A stretch of DNA of 64,000 nucleotides from contig URCA01000003.1 of NCBI GenBank assembly GCA_900546265.1, positions 1 to 64,000 of the forward strand. Reading direction: 5' to 3'. The notes beneath the pieces were generated by a model. That model was not told the origin of the DNA. It saw only the letters and a program-made list of their open reading frames with translations, and made no database searches. The position numbers and the translations under genes were made by a program. Source of the stretch: an uncultured Oscillospiraceae bacterium. Lineage in GTDB: Bacteria; Bacillota; Clostridia; Oscillospirales; Acutalibacteraceae. Shown here piece after piece: positions 41,170 to 48,858 of the stretch. Position 1 is the first letter of the stretch. Every line of letters starts with the position of its first letter.

Positions 41170-42023
41170 TACGCTTCCTCCTCGTCCAGGCAGGCCTTCA
41201 GGGCCGCCACCGCCGCGTCAAAGGCGGCCCGCTGGGACGGATAGGCATAGGCGTCCACCACGCTCTTCTCCCCGCTCTCCAGCTTATCCAGCCCGCTGAA
41301 CACCGCCAGATGGGGCTCCACGGTCAGCACCCGGCCGCCCTGCGCCCGGTAGCGGCGCAGGATTTCCGGAACATGCCCATCCCCCTTCCCGGCCGGCACC
41401 ACCTGGCCGCCGGCCAGCGCGTCCTTAATGTGGAGATATTCCACATAGGGCGCCAACAGCTCCCAGGCTTCCAGGGTTTCCTGCCCGCACTGGATAAAAT
41501 TGGCCGGATCGAAGACGGCCCGCAGGGCGGGCAGCTGCCGGTGGATATCCAGGCAGCGGGCGGCTGTATCGCCGTAAATCCCCTTTTCGTTTTCATGGCA
41601 GAGAACGACCGGACATCCCTCCGCCTCCTCCAGGAATCGGGACAGCCGATCCATCACCTCGTCCCTGTAAAGGGCCGGATCGCTTCCCGCCGGCAGGAAA
41701 AAGCTGAACAGCCGGATACAAGCGGCCCCGGTAATCGCCGCCGTTTCCAGGCACCGGCGGAAAACGTCCAGGTGGGGGGCAAAATCCTCTTCGATGCCGA
41801 TTTTGCCCAAGGGACTGCCCAGGGACCACACCCGCAGCCCCTGCGCGGCCAGCCGTTCTTTGAGCGTCCGGGCCTCCCCGGGCGTCAGGTCGGCAATGTT
41901 TTTTCCGTCTACGTTCCGCGCCTCCAGATAGGCCATGCCGTTTTCCTTCAGCGCCCGCATCTGCTCCGTCACCTGCCCGCTCGCCTCGTCGGCAAACGCG
42001 CAGAGCACCGCCGGTTTGTTCAT
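41169..42023 (-). CDS. TIM-barrel sugar isomerase/epimerase II
   Basis: 284 residues from ATG 42023 (an ATG at 42029 directly abuts the AGGGG site and is less likely). Metal-site blocks are CPVVLCHENEKGIYG, RAVFDPANFIQCG, VEYLHIKDALAGG and VLTVEPHLAVFSG. It is the first gene of the operon isomerase II - isomerase I - Gfo/Idh B - Gfo/Idh A. Substrate not determinable; a sugar phosphate, keto-sugar or inosose is plausible. Confidence 0.88.
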   Translation of the reverse strand: MNKPAVLCAFADEASGQVTEQMRALKENGMAYLEARNVDGKNIADLTPGEARTLKERLAAQGLRVWSLGSPLGKIGIEEDFAPHLDVFRRCLETAAITGAACIRLFSFFLPAGSDPALYRDEVMDRLSRFLEEAEGCPVVLCHENEKGIYGDTAARCLDIHRQLPALRAVFDPANFIQCGQETLEAWELLAPYVEYLHIKDALAGGQVVPAGKGDGHVPEILRRYRAQGGRVLTVEPHLAVFSGLDKLESGEKSVVDAYAYPSQRAAFDAAVAALKACLDEEEA

Positions 42024-42128
42024 CGTCATCCCCTGCCCTTTCCCTGTCCGGCCAAGCGGCGGACGGTTTCTATGGGCATCATAGCAGAATTTTATATACA
42101 AATCCATTGCATATAAAGGCGGAAAACC

Positions 42129-42157
42129 TTGTAAATCCGCGCACAGCATGCTATAGT
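42129..42157 (+). promoter_or_regulatory. Promoter of the AraC regulator gene
   Basis: TTGTAA (42129-42134), a 17-base spacer, TATAGT (42152-42157), 22 bases before the ATG. The divergent operon promoter probably lies near 42085-42115, where TTTATAT and ATATAAA form an inverted repeat that could be the AraC-type operator. Confidence 0.55.
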
Positions 42158-42179
42158 AAAGGCAAAAGGGGGCGAGGGC

Positions 42180-43025
42180 ATGGCCACCATTTGGAGCTAC
42201 GAGGAAAACGGCATCAACTTTACCCACGGGTTGGATCGGCACCCCCGGCCGGAGGACTATACCATGCACGCCCACGAGATGCACGAGCTGTATGTTTTCA
42301 TGGGCGGCATCGGCACGTACATGGTGGAGGGGCACGAATATCCGCTGGAGCCGGGGGCCATCCTGCTCATGCGGGCGGGCGAGGCCCACAAGCTGCAAAT
42401 CCGGCCGGACAAGCCCTATGAGCGGATCGCCCTGCATATGCAGCCCCGGCTGCTGGCCGGGGTAGATCCCGCCGGCCTGCTGTTCGAGCCCTTTACGGAC
42501 AGGCCGCTGGGCTGCGGCAACCATTATGAGCGCGGCTGTCTGCCGACGGGGCGTTTTTACGAATATATCCGCAGCATGATGCCCGAGAACGGAGACGCTT
42601 ATATTCGCCGTCTGGCCATTCTAACCTATCTCTGCCCCCTGATGACCGAGCTACGGGAGGTGTTTCTGGCCCGCCGGCGGGAAGAAAACGGCGCCGTTCC
42701 CCGGCAGAACGCCGGGCAGGCCCTGGTGGCCTATATCAACAGCAATCTGGCAGGGGATCTCTCGCTCGACGCCCTGTCGGACCGGTTTTATCTCAGCAAA
42801 TCTCAGCTGGGCCGCCTGTTCAAGCAGGCGACGGGGTCTTCCATCTGGGAGTATGTGCTCATCAAGCGGCTGCTGAACGCCCGGCAGCGGATCCGGGACG
42901 GGGAGCCGGCGGGCGAGGTTTGTCAGAGCAGCGGCTTCCGGGATTATTCCGCCTTTTTCCGGGCGTATAAAAAGCGATTCGGCCTCTCGCCCCAGGAGGA
43001 CAGAGGCCGCGGGCGGGCCGGATAA
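42180..43025 (+). CDS. AraC-family transcriptional regulator (sugar operon)
   Basis: 281 residues. N-terminal cupin sensor (MHAHEMHELYVFMGGIGTYMVEGHEYPLEPGAILLMRAGEAHKL) and two C-terminal helix-turn-helices (LSLDALSDRFYLSKSQLGRLFKQATGSSIWEYVLIKR, then VCQSSGFRDYSAFFRAYKKRFGLSP). It is divergent from the isomerase/Gfo-Idh operon across a 156-base gap and is the obvious candidate for its sugar-responsive regulator. GGGCGAGGGC precedes the ATG. Confidence 0.92.
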   Translation: MATIWSYEENGINFTHGLDRHPRPEDYTMHAHEMHELYVFMGGIGTYMVEGHEYPLEPGAILLMRAGEAHKLQIRPDKPYERIALHMQPRLLAGVDPAGLLFEPFTDRPLGCGNHYERGCLPTGRFYEYIRSMMPENGDAYIRRLAILTYLCPLMTELREVFLARRREENGAVPRQNAGQALVAYINSNLAGDLSLDALSDRFYLSKSQLGRLFKQATGSSIWEYVLIKRLLNARQRIRDGEPAGEVCQSSGFRDYSAFFRAYKKRFGLSPQEDRGRGRAG

Positions 43026-43042
43026 CGGCCGCCATACAAAAG

Positions 43043-43081
43043 CAGGCCGGGAACCCGCGGATGATGCGGATTCCCGGCCTG
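43043..43081. terminator. Bidirectional hairpin between convergent genes
   Basis: CAGGCCGGGAACCCGC pairs with GCGGATTCCCGGCCTG with one mismatch around a 7-base loop. The T-rich sequence after it is weak. Confidence 0.65.
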
Positions 43082-43092
43082 TTGGCTTTGTA

Positions 43093-43947
43093 TTACCCCT
43101 GATAGGTGGTGATATCAATGGTTTTGATGGTAACGGCTTCCTTCGGCTTGTCCTTGGAATCGGTTTCGACCGCCGCGATGGCGTCCACCACGTCCATGCC
43201 CTCGTACACCTGACCGAAGACCGTATGGCCTCCCCGGTTGCGCAGCGAGCCGTCCAGGTTCATGTTGCCGCCGGTCTGGCAGTACAGGTCGATGACCTCG
43301 TCGGTCAACCGTTCGGGCAGAATTTGAAAAGTCCCGCTGGTGGTATCGGACATCCGGTTGGCCAGCAGCGCCTGCCAGCTCTTGATATCCTTATAGGAGT
43401 CGGTCTTCTTGTACCGCTCATAGTTGGTCTTGATGCTGTCCACCATCGTCTTGAAAGCGTCGGCCTTGGACTGGTTGATGAAGAACTGGCTGCCGTTGGT
43501 GTTGGGGCCCGAATTGGCCATGGCCAGGGAACCTCGCAGGTTCAGCAGCTTGGCGTCGAACTCGTCCTCAAAAGCTCCCTTTTTATTGCTGTCGCTTTTA
43601 TAAATGCTCTCTCCGCCGGTGCCGTCTCCGTCAGGGTCGCCGCCCTGAATCATGAAATCCTCAATCACCCGATGGAAGGTCAAATCATTATAATAGCCCT
43701 TTTCCGCCAGCTTCTGGAAGTTCTCAACCGCCTTGGGCGCGGCATCCGGGAAAAAGCGAATGGAGATATCTCCCATGGAGGTGTGCATAATGGCCACTTT
43801 CTCGCCCTTTTCCGGCTTGTCCAGCTGAAAGCCCAGCTTCTTGTCGGGGTAAGCGGTTGCGCCGGCGTCGTTGGAGGAGCAGCCGGCCATGGAGGCCGTC
43901 AGCAGCAGCGCGGCGGCCGCGGCGGCGAGGAGCCGATGAAGTTTCAT
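43093..43947 (-). CDS. Cyclophilin-type peptidyl-prolyl isomerase, lipoprotein
   Basis: 284 residues from ATG 43947; an ATG at 43959 overlaps the AAAGGA site. Lipoprotein signal with the lipobox LLTASMAGC. The cyclophilin core includes FHRVIEDFMIQGGDPDGDGTGGESIY, SLAMANSGPNTNGSQFFINQ and HTVFGQVYEGMDVVDAIA. The catalytic Arg is in FHRV. An insertion of ~60 residues between the FFINQ strand and the C-terminal strand is longer than in its cytosolic paralogue two genes away. It probably folds exported proteins at the outer membrane face. Confidence 0.92.
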   Translation of the reverse strand: MKLHRLLAAAAAALLLTASMAGCSSNDAGATAYPDKKLGFQLDKPEKGEKVAIMHTSMGDISIRFFPDAAPKAVENFQKLAEKGYYNDLTFHRVIEDFMIQGGDPDGDGTGGESIYKSDSNKKGAFEDEFDAKLLNLRGSLAMANSGPNTNGSQFFINQSKADAFKTMVDSIKTNYERYKKTDSYKDIKSWQALLANRMSDTTSGTFQILPERLTDEVIDLYCQTGGNMNLDGSLRNRGGHTVFGQVYEGMDVVDAIAAVETDSKDKPKEAVTIKTIDITTYQG

Positions 43948-43981
43948 AAGATGATGCATCCTTTCCTGTTCAAAATCCTAA

Positions 43982-44515
43982 TCATATCCGCGGGGACTTC
44001 CGGCAAAGAGGGCCCCGCTCGTCCTTCAACCGCAAAAAGCGGTCGACGGCGTCTATCTCAGCCGCTTCCTCCAAAAGGAACCGGCGGCCCTCCTCCTCTT
44101 CGGCCAGCAGACGGCCCACCGTGCGGACCGTCCGCACAAAATCCCGCTCCAGGGGCACCCGCCGGTGCTCCCGCACCAGGGGGCAGACCCGGTAGGCCCG
44201 GGGATCGTATACCGCCCGGATCCGGCCTGTCGCCGCGTCCAGATACGGAAACAGCGGGAACAGCCGACAGGCCAGCGGCCTCTCCGACCGCCGGCACCGG
44301 CCGCCGCAGACGAGGAGCGTCCCTCCTTCCGCCGGCAGCAGGGTCATGCCCTCCGTCTCCCGCAGCAGGGCCTCCTCCCCCGGGAACAGCCGCATCCCGC
44401 AGGGCTCGTCCCCCTGGCACCGGCAGCAGGCATGGCCGCAAACCTGCCCGCAGTCGACGGCAAGGGGCGTCCGGTTCTCCAACAGGTACCGGGCCTGTTC
44501 CACCGGACTGCTCAT
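43982..44515 (-). CDS. Cysteine-rich YkgJ-like protein
   Basis: 177 residues. The N-terminal half has a cysteine cluster (DCGQVCGHACCRCQGDEPCGM) and then LLVCGGRCRRSERPLACRLFPLFPY and YRVCPLV. This spacing resembles the zinc/iron-binding YkgJ-type family. The C-terminal half is helical and charged. It overlaps the cyclophilin gene upstream by four bases (ATGA), so it is translationally coupled to it and followed by the second cyclophilin. Metal binding is inferred; the function is unknown. Confidence 0.72.
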   Translation of the reverse strand: MSSPVEQARYLLENRTPLAVDCGQVCGHACCRCQGDEPCGMRLFPGEEALLRETEGMTLLPAEGGTLLVCGGRCRRSERPLACRLFPLFPYLDAATGRIRAVYDPRAYRVCPLVREHRRVPLERDFVRTVRTVGRLLAEEEEGRRFLLEEAAEIDAVDRFLRLKDERGPLCRKSPRI

Positions 44516-45105
44516 TCGCAGACAGACACGTCGATGGAGGAAATCAGCACATCCTCGACGGGCATGTCGTTCCGGCCGGTTTTCACCGCCGCGATGGCGT
44601 CCACCACCACCATGCCGTCGTACACCTGGCCAAACACCGTATGACGGAAATCCAGATGGGGGGTTCCTCCCACGCTTTCATAACCCGCCACCGTCTCGGC
44701 CGGGAAGCTGTCGGACATGTTCTTCATCTGGCTGATGAGGCGGGGATCCACACTCTTGGCCTGCACGATGAAGAACTGGCTGCCGTTGGTGTTCGGCCCG
44801 GCGTTGGCCATGGAGAGGGCGCCCCGCAGGTTGTGCAGCTCCACGTCGAACTCATCCTCGAAGCTGTCGCCCCAGATGCTCTCGCCGCCGGTGCCGTTGC
44901 CGCGGGGGTCGCCGCCCTGGATCATGAAATCGTTGATGACCCGATGGAATTTCAGACCGTCGTAATACCCATTTTTCGCATGGGTAACGAAATTCTCCAC
45001 CGTTTTCGGAGCTTTATCGGGAAACAGGCGAATGGAAATATCGCCCAAGGAGGTGTGCATCACCGCAATGGTCTCACCCTTTTGGGGCCGATCGAGCTGA
45101 TTCAT
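44512..45105 (-). CDS. Cyclophilin-type peptidyl-prolyl isomerase, cytosolic
   Basis: 197 residues with no signal peptide. Core motifs: VMHTSLGDISIRLFPDKAPKTVENF, FHRVINDFMIQGGDPRGNGTGGESIWG, GALSMANAGPNTNGSQFFIVQ and HTVFGQVYDGMVVVDAIAAV. It is closely similar to the lipoprotein form downstream, so the two are paralogues. It is the first gene of the unit cyclophilin - Cys-rich protein - lipoprotein cyclophilin. An AAAGGA site precedes the ATG. Confidence 0.94.
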   Translation of the reverse strand: MNQLDRPQKGETIAVMHTSLGDISIRLFPDKAPKTVENFVTHAKNGYYDGLKFHRVINDFMIQGGDPRGNGTGGESIWGDSFEDEFDVELHNLRGALSMANAGPNTNGSQFFIVQAKSVDPRLISQMKNMSDSFPAETVAGYESVGGTPHLDFRHTVFGQVYDGMVVVDAIAAVKTGRNDMPVEDVLISSIDVSVCE

Positions 45106-45139
45106 GTTCGCAGTCCTTTCTATTTACAAGCTATCACTA

Positions 45140-45296
45140 AGTAGGCTTTTCCCCATAGTACCATGTGTTTCGCGAGCTTGCCAGCGGCAAGCCCTTAGTA
45201 AGCCTTCCCTCATAGTACCATGTGTCTTGCGGGCTTGCCAGCGGCAAGCCCTTAGTAGGCTTTTCCCCATAGTACCATGTGTTTCGCGGGCTTGCC
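45140..45296. repeat. 57-bp tandem repeats derived from the proS 3' end
   Basis: Nearly identical units recur at exactly 57-base spacing (the landmark CATAGTACCATGTG at 45154, 45211 and 45268). The rightmost copy is the coding end of proS, including its stop; two more copies lie beyond the stop. Each spacer carries a GGGCTTGCC / GGCAAGCCC hairpin. Read on the minus strand, each extra copy still spells a near version of the HMVLWGKAY C-terminus. Confidence 0.88.
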
Positions 45297-46691
45297 GCAA
45301 CAGACACACGTGTCGGACAGATGCTGCTGCTCCAAGGGGATGCAGCGGGAGCCAACGCCGGTTTTTTCCTTGACCGCGTCCTCGCAGGCCTCGTCGCCGC
45401 ACCACATGGCTTCGATAAACCCGTCGCCCTTTTCCTCCAGCACCCGGACGATGTCCTCCAGGCTCCGGCAGGCATAGGTGCGTTTCCGGCGGTTTTCCAG
45501 CGCCCGCTCGTACAGCCCGTCGTGCACCTCTTTCAGCAGGGCGGGCACCGCGGTCTCCAGCTCGTCCAGGGACACGACGTGCTTCTCCCGATTGTGCCGG
45601 GTGACCAGCACGCACTGGCCCTTTTCGATGTCCTTCGGGCCGATCTCCAGACGCAGGGGCACCCCCTTCATCTCATACTCGGCAAATTTCCAACCTGCCG
45701 AATTGTCGGAATCGTCCACCTTCACCCGGGCCACTTTCGACAGCCGCTCTTTGAGCGCGGCGGCCTTTTCCAGCACGCCCGGCTTGTGCTGGGCGATGGG
45801 CAGGATGACCACCTGCACCGGCGCCACCGCCGGGGGCAGCACCAGGCCGTTGTCGTCGCCATGAGTCATGATAATGGCGCCGATAAGCCGGGTGGTCACC
45901 CCCCAAGAGGTCTGGTGAGGGGTCTGCAGGGTGTTGTCCTTGCCGGTGAACTGGATGCCGAAGGCCTTGGCGAAGCCGTCCCCAAAATAGTGGGAAGTCC
46001 CCGCCTGCAGCGCTTTGCCGTCGTGCATCAGCGCCTCGATGGCGTAGGTAGACACCGCCCCGGCAAACTTATCGCTCTCGGTCTTTTTGCCCTTGATAAC
46101 CGGCATAGCCAGCGCGTTCTCGCAGAAGTCGGCGTAAACGCCTAGCATCCGCTCGGTTTCCTCGATGGCTTCCTCCGCCGTGGCGTGGATGGTGTGCCCC
46201 TCCTGCCACAGGAATTCCCGCGACCGCAGGAAGGGCCGGGTGGTCTTTTCCCAGCGCACGACACTGACCCACTGGTTGTACAGCTTGGGCAAATCCCGCC
46301 AGGAGTGGACGATATTCGCGTAATGCTCGCAGAAGAGCGTCTCGCTGGTGGGGCGGACGCACAGCCTCTCCTCCAGCTCCTCGCTGCCGCCGTGGGTCAC
46401 CCAGGCCACCTCGGGGGCGAAGCCCTCCACGTGATCCTTTTCCTTTTGCAGCAGGCTTTCGGGGATGAACATCGGCATACAGACGTTTTCATGCCCCAAC
46501 GCCTTGAACATGCCGTCCAGAATCCGCTGCATATTCTCCCAAATGGCGTAGCCATAGGGCCGGATGACCATGCAGCCCTTGACGCTGGTGTACTCCACCA
46601 GCTCGGCCTTTTTGACAATGTCGGTATACCACTGGGCAAAATCCTCGTCCATGGAGGTGATGGCCTCCACCATTTTCTTGTTGTCCGCCAT
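45252..46691 (-). CDS. proS: Prolyl-tRNA synthetase, eukaryote/archaeon-like (type 3)
   Basis: 479 residues. It lacks the bacterial editing insertion and has the extra C-terminal zinc domain, both marks of the ProS-3 type. Class II motifs: PTSETLFCEHYANIVHSWRDLP, FLRSREFLWQEGHT and GVTTRLIGAIIMTHGDDNGLVLPP. The C-terminal zinc site includes Cys residues in RCIPLEQ and DTCVCCGKPAK, and the protein ends in the conserved Tyr (WGKAY). The 3' end has been copied twice in tandem downstream without changing the reading frame of the gene. Confidence 0.95.
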   Translation of the reverse strand: MADNKKMVEAITSMDEDFAQWYTDIVKKAELVEYTSVKGCMVIRPYGYAIWENMQRILDGMFKALGHENVCMPMFIPESLLQKEKDHVEGFAPEVAWVTHGGSEELEERLCVRPTSETLFCEHYANIVHSWRDLPKLYNQWVSVVRWEKTTRPFLRSREFLWQEGHTIHATAEEAIEETERMLGVYADFCENALAMPVIKGKKTESDKFAGAVSTYAIEALMHDGKALQAGTSHYFGDGFAKAFGIQFTGKDNTLQTPHQTSWGVTTRLIGAIIMTHGDDNGLVLPPAVAPVQVVILPIAQHKPGVLEKAAALKERLSKVARVKVDDSDNSAGWKFAEYEMKGVPLRLEIGPKDIEKGQCVLVTRHNREKHVVSLDELETAVPALLKEVHDGLYERALENRRKRTYACRSLEDIVRVLEEKGDGFIEAMWCGDEACEDAVKEKTGVGSRCIPLEQQHLSDTCVCCGKPAKHMVLWGKAY

Positions 46692-46717
46692 ACTCTACAT
46701 TCGATCCTTTCCGGATG

Positions 46718-46867
46718 TTATTCGCCGTCGTCTTCCTTTTTGTCCCTGGCAAACCGATTGAGCAGCTTGACCGCCACCATGATGACGATCATCACCACGA
46801 AAATACCCACCATGCCCAGCAGCATCAGCAGCAGGGCGTTGGCCAGATTGGGGAACTGTTCAAACAT
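46718..46867 (-). CDS. OadG-like decarboxylase gamma subunit (49 residues)
   Basis: A small protein with one membrane helix (residues ~7-34, ALLLMLLGMVGIFVVMIVIM) and a charged tail (NRFARDKKEDDGE). A GGAGGAG site precedes the ATG. The size, topology and position next to the beta subunit identify it as the gamma (OadG/MmdD-like) membrane anchor of a Na+-translocating decarboxylase. It starts 17 bases after the OadB stop. Confidence 0.82.
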   Translation of the reverse strand: MFEQFPNLANALLLMLLGMVGIFVVMIVIMVAVKLLNRFARDKKEDDGE

Positions 46868-46883
46868 AAGCGTCGTCTCCTCC

Positions 46884-48086
46884 TTACGCGCCGATCAAGC
46901 GGGGCACCACGGTCAGAATGATGCCGCCGGCCACCACCGAGCCGATTTGACCGGCCACGTTGGCGCCCACCGCGTGCATCAGCAGATGGTTCTGATTGTC
47001 CTCCTTGAGGGCCATTTTCTGGATAACCCGCGCGGACATGGGAAAGGCTGAAATACCCGCGCCGCCCACCATGGGGTTGATCTTCTTGCCCTGGGGCAGG
47101 AACAGGTTCATCAGCTTGGCGAACAGCACGCCGCCGATGGTGTCAAACACGAACGCCACCAGCCCCAGCGCCATAATCAGCAGGGTGGCGGGATCCACGA
47201 ATTTATACGCCTTCATGCTGGAGGCGATGGTCAGCCCCAGCACGATGGTGATGAGGTTGGCCAAAGTGGTCTGCGCCGTTTGGGACAGGCTTTCCAGCTT
47301 CAGACACTCCCGCAGCAGGTTGCCGAACATCAGCATCCCCACCAGCGACACCGACTTGGGGGCCACCAGCCCCGCAATGATGGTCACGATAATGGGGAAC
47401 AGAATCCGAGTCTTGCGGGACACCGACTGGGGATTATAAGGCATGCGGATCTGCCGTTCCTTCTTGGTGGTGACCAGCTTGATGGCCGCGGGCTGGATGA
47501 TGGGCACCAGGGCCATATAGGAATAGGCGGCCACCGCGATGGCCCCGATATACTGCGAATTAAAAATGCGGGAAACCAAGATGGAGGTAGGGCCGTCGGC
47601 GGCGCCGATGATGCCGATGGCCGCCGCATCCTTGAAGGGAAAGAAGAAGGACGCCACCAGCACGGTGAAGAAGATGCCGAACTGGGCCGCCGCGCCGAAC
47701 AGAAACATCTTTGGATTGGATAACAGCGGCCCGAAATCAATCATGGCGCCGATGCCGATGAACAGCAGCAGCGGCAGCGCTTCCGACGCGGTGATACCGA
47801 CGTTGAACAGCCAGTCGATGATGCCTTGCGACCCGTCCTCCGCCGCCCCGACGGCGCCGGAGAAGGGAATGTTGACCAGGATGGCGCCGAAGCCCATGGG
47901 CATCAGCAGCGCGGGCTCGAAATCCTTGACCAGCGCCAGATAAATCAGCAGGCCGCCGATGACAAACATCACCAGGTATTTCCACCCGGGAACCATCTGC
48001 ACGCCGTCCTCTGTCAATACCGGATTGCTCTTGAAGAAGTAGGCCACGCCGTCATACAGAAATCGGAAATGCTCTAAAAATTCCAA
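46884..48086 (-). CDS. Na+-translocating decarboxylase beta subunit
   Basis: OadB/MmdB/GcdB-type protein of 400 residues from TTG 48086, which has an AAAGGAG site six bases upstream and gives the family N-terminus LEFLEHFRF. Longer in-frame starts lack a site. About ten membrane helices. The Na+-site region is GIIGAADGPTSILVSRIF, with the key Asp, and VGGAGISAFPMSARVIQKMA is the second conserved block. Carboxyl transfer from a biotin subunit drives Na+ export. No alpha or biotin-carrier gene is adjacent, so the soluble partner must be encoded elsewhere. Confidence 0.92.
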   Translation of the reverse strand: MEFLEHFRFLYDGVAYFFKSNPVLTEDGVQMVPGWKYLVMFVIGGLLIYLALVKDFEPALLMPMGFGAILVNIPFSGAVGAAEDGSQGIIDWLFNVGITASEALPLLLFIGIGAMIDFGPLLSNPKMFLFGAAAQFGIFFTVLVASFFFPFKDAAAIGIIGAADGPTSILVSRIFNSQYIGAIAVAAYSYMALVPIIQPAAIKLVTTKKERQIRMPYNPQSVSRKTRILFPIIVTIIAGLVAPKSVSLVGMLMFGNLLRECLKLESLSQTAQTTLANLITIVLGLTIASSMKAYKFVDPATLLIMALGLVAFVFDTIGGVLFAKLMNLFLPQGKKINPMVGGAGISAFPMSARVIQKMALKEDNQNHLLMHAVGANVAGQIGSVVAGGIILTVVPRLIGA

Positions 48087-48384
48087 CGTCCATTCTCCTT
48101 TGGCCTGTGCGGAAGATCTCTTCTTCCCGCAGGCTTGTCCTTTTTTCCCGGACATGCCGCCGCTTTCCGGCGGTTCTGCCCGTATGGTCATTCAGTTTTT
48201 CATTATACCGAAATATTTCCGGTTTTTCAACCGAAAAAGGGCGCTGCCGCAAAATAAATTGCCCTGGCCCACCCCGCGAAGTAAAGGGCATTCAACCCTC
48301 CGTATCCGTCCCCGGTCAACCAATTCCTGGAATTCACCGTTTTTCACAGCGGCGCTTTTTCAAAAAAAGGAGAAAATAAGCGAC

Positions 48385-48414
48385 TTATTCACACTTTCCA
48401 CAGAGTTTTCCACA
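48385..48414 (+). promoter_or_regulatory. Trio of DnaA-box-like nonamers
   Basis: TTATTCACA (48385-48393), CTTTCCACA (48394-48402) and TTTTCCACA (48406-48414) lie almost end to end on the same strand. The first and third fit TTWTNCACA; the second differs at one base. They precede a strong promoter. No dnaA, dnaN or other origin-associated gene is nearby. Confidence 0.5.
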
Positions 48415-48422
48415 GCCGCCCG

Positions 48423-48450
48423 TTAACAATCTCTTTACAAAAGGTATAAT
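48423..48450 (+). promoter_or_regulatory. Promoter upstream of the 90-residue membrane protein gene
   Basis: TTAACA (48423-48428), a 16-base spacer, perfect TATAAT (48445-48450). The leader to the ATG at 48586 is ~130 bases and holds no recognised riboswitch. Confidence 0.6.
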
Positions 48451-48585
48451 GACCTTTTCCCTTCATAGGCGGGGTTTTACCCTCCGTCCAGTAAAAACCG
48501 GCCCTTTTCCCGCCGCCTTCGCATAGAAACGCGGCGCCCGACCAAAACTAACAAGGCAGAATCCGAATAAAGGGAGACAGGGATT

Positions 48586-48858
48586 ATGATAAAAGGCGTC
48601 AACCGGCAGATCATCGAGGTCATGGACACAGGCAATCAGTATTTTGAGCGGGCGCTGCTGGTGGTGCGCCCCGGCTATACCGACACGGAACCGACCCGCC
48701 TGCGGGAGGAGGCCCAGCGAATGCTGCGCAAGGCTGGCGGCTATGCCGGCCTGAAGCGGCAGCGACGGCGGCGGTATCTGAAGGCCGCCCTCTACGGCTT
48801 GGCGGCCGGCTGCGTGGGGGCGCTGGCGGGGGCGCTGCTGTCGCTGCTCTGCCGGTAA
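48586..48858 (+). CDS. Conserved small membrane protein
   Basis: 90 residues starting MIKGVNRQIIEVMDTGNQYFERALLVVRPG, with an AAAGGGAGA site. After a basic stretch (LKRQRRRRYLK) there is one membrane helix (residues ~65-88). The N-terminal block recalls a small uncharacterised family common in Clostridia, recognised only from memory. Its last 67 bases overlap the 3' end of the convergent AraC-type gene. Confidence 0.78.
   Translation: MIKGVNRQIIEVMDTGNQYFERALLVVRPGYTDTEPTRLREEAQRMLRKAGGYAGLKRQRRRRYLKAALYGLAAGCVGALAGALLSLLCR

Noticed and set aside
45140..45296. CRISPR-like repeat array
   Set aside because: The units are contiguous 57-bp copies without unique spacers and derive from the proS 3' end. 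No cas genes are near.
48360..48585. Chromosomal replication origin
   Set aside because: Three DnaA-like boxes are present, but dnaA, dnaN and other origin genes are absent and the AT-rich unwinding region is small. Kept only as a regulatory-site finding.
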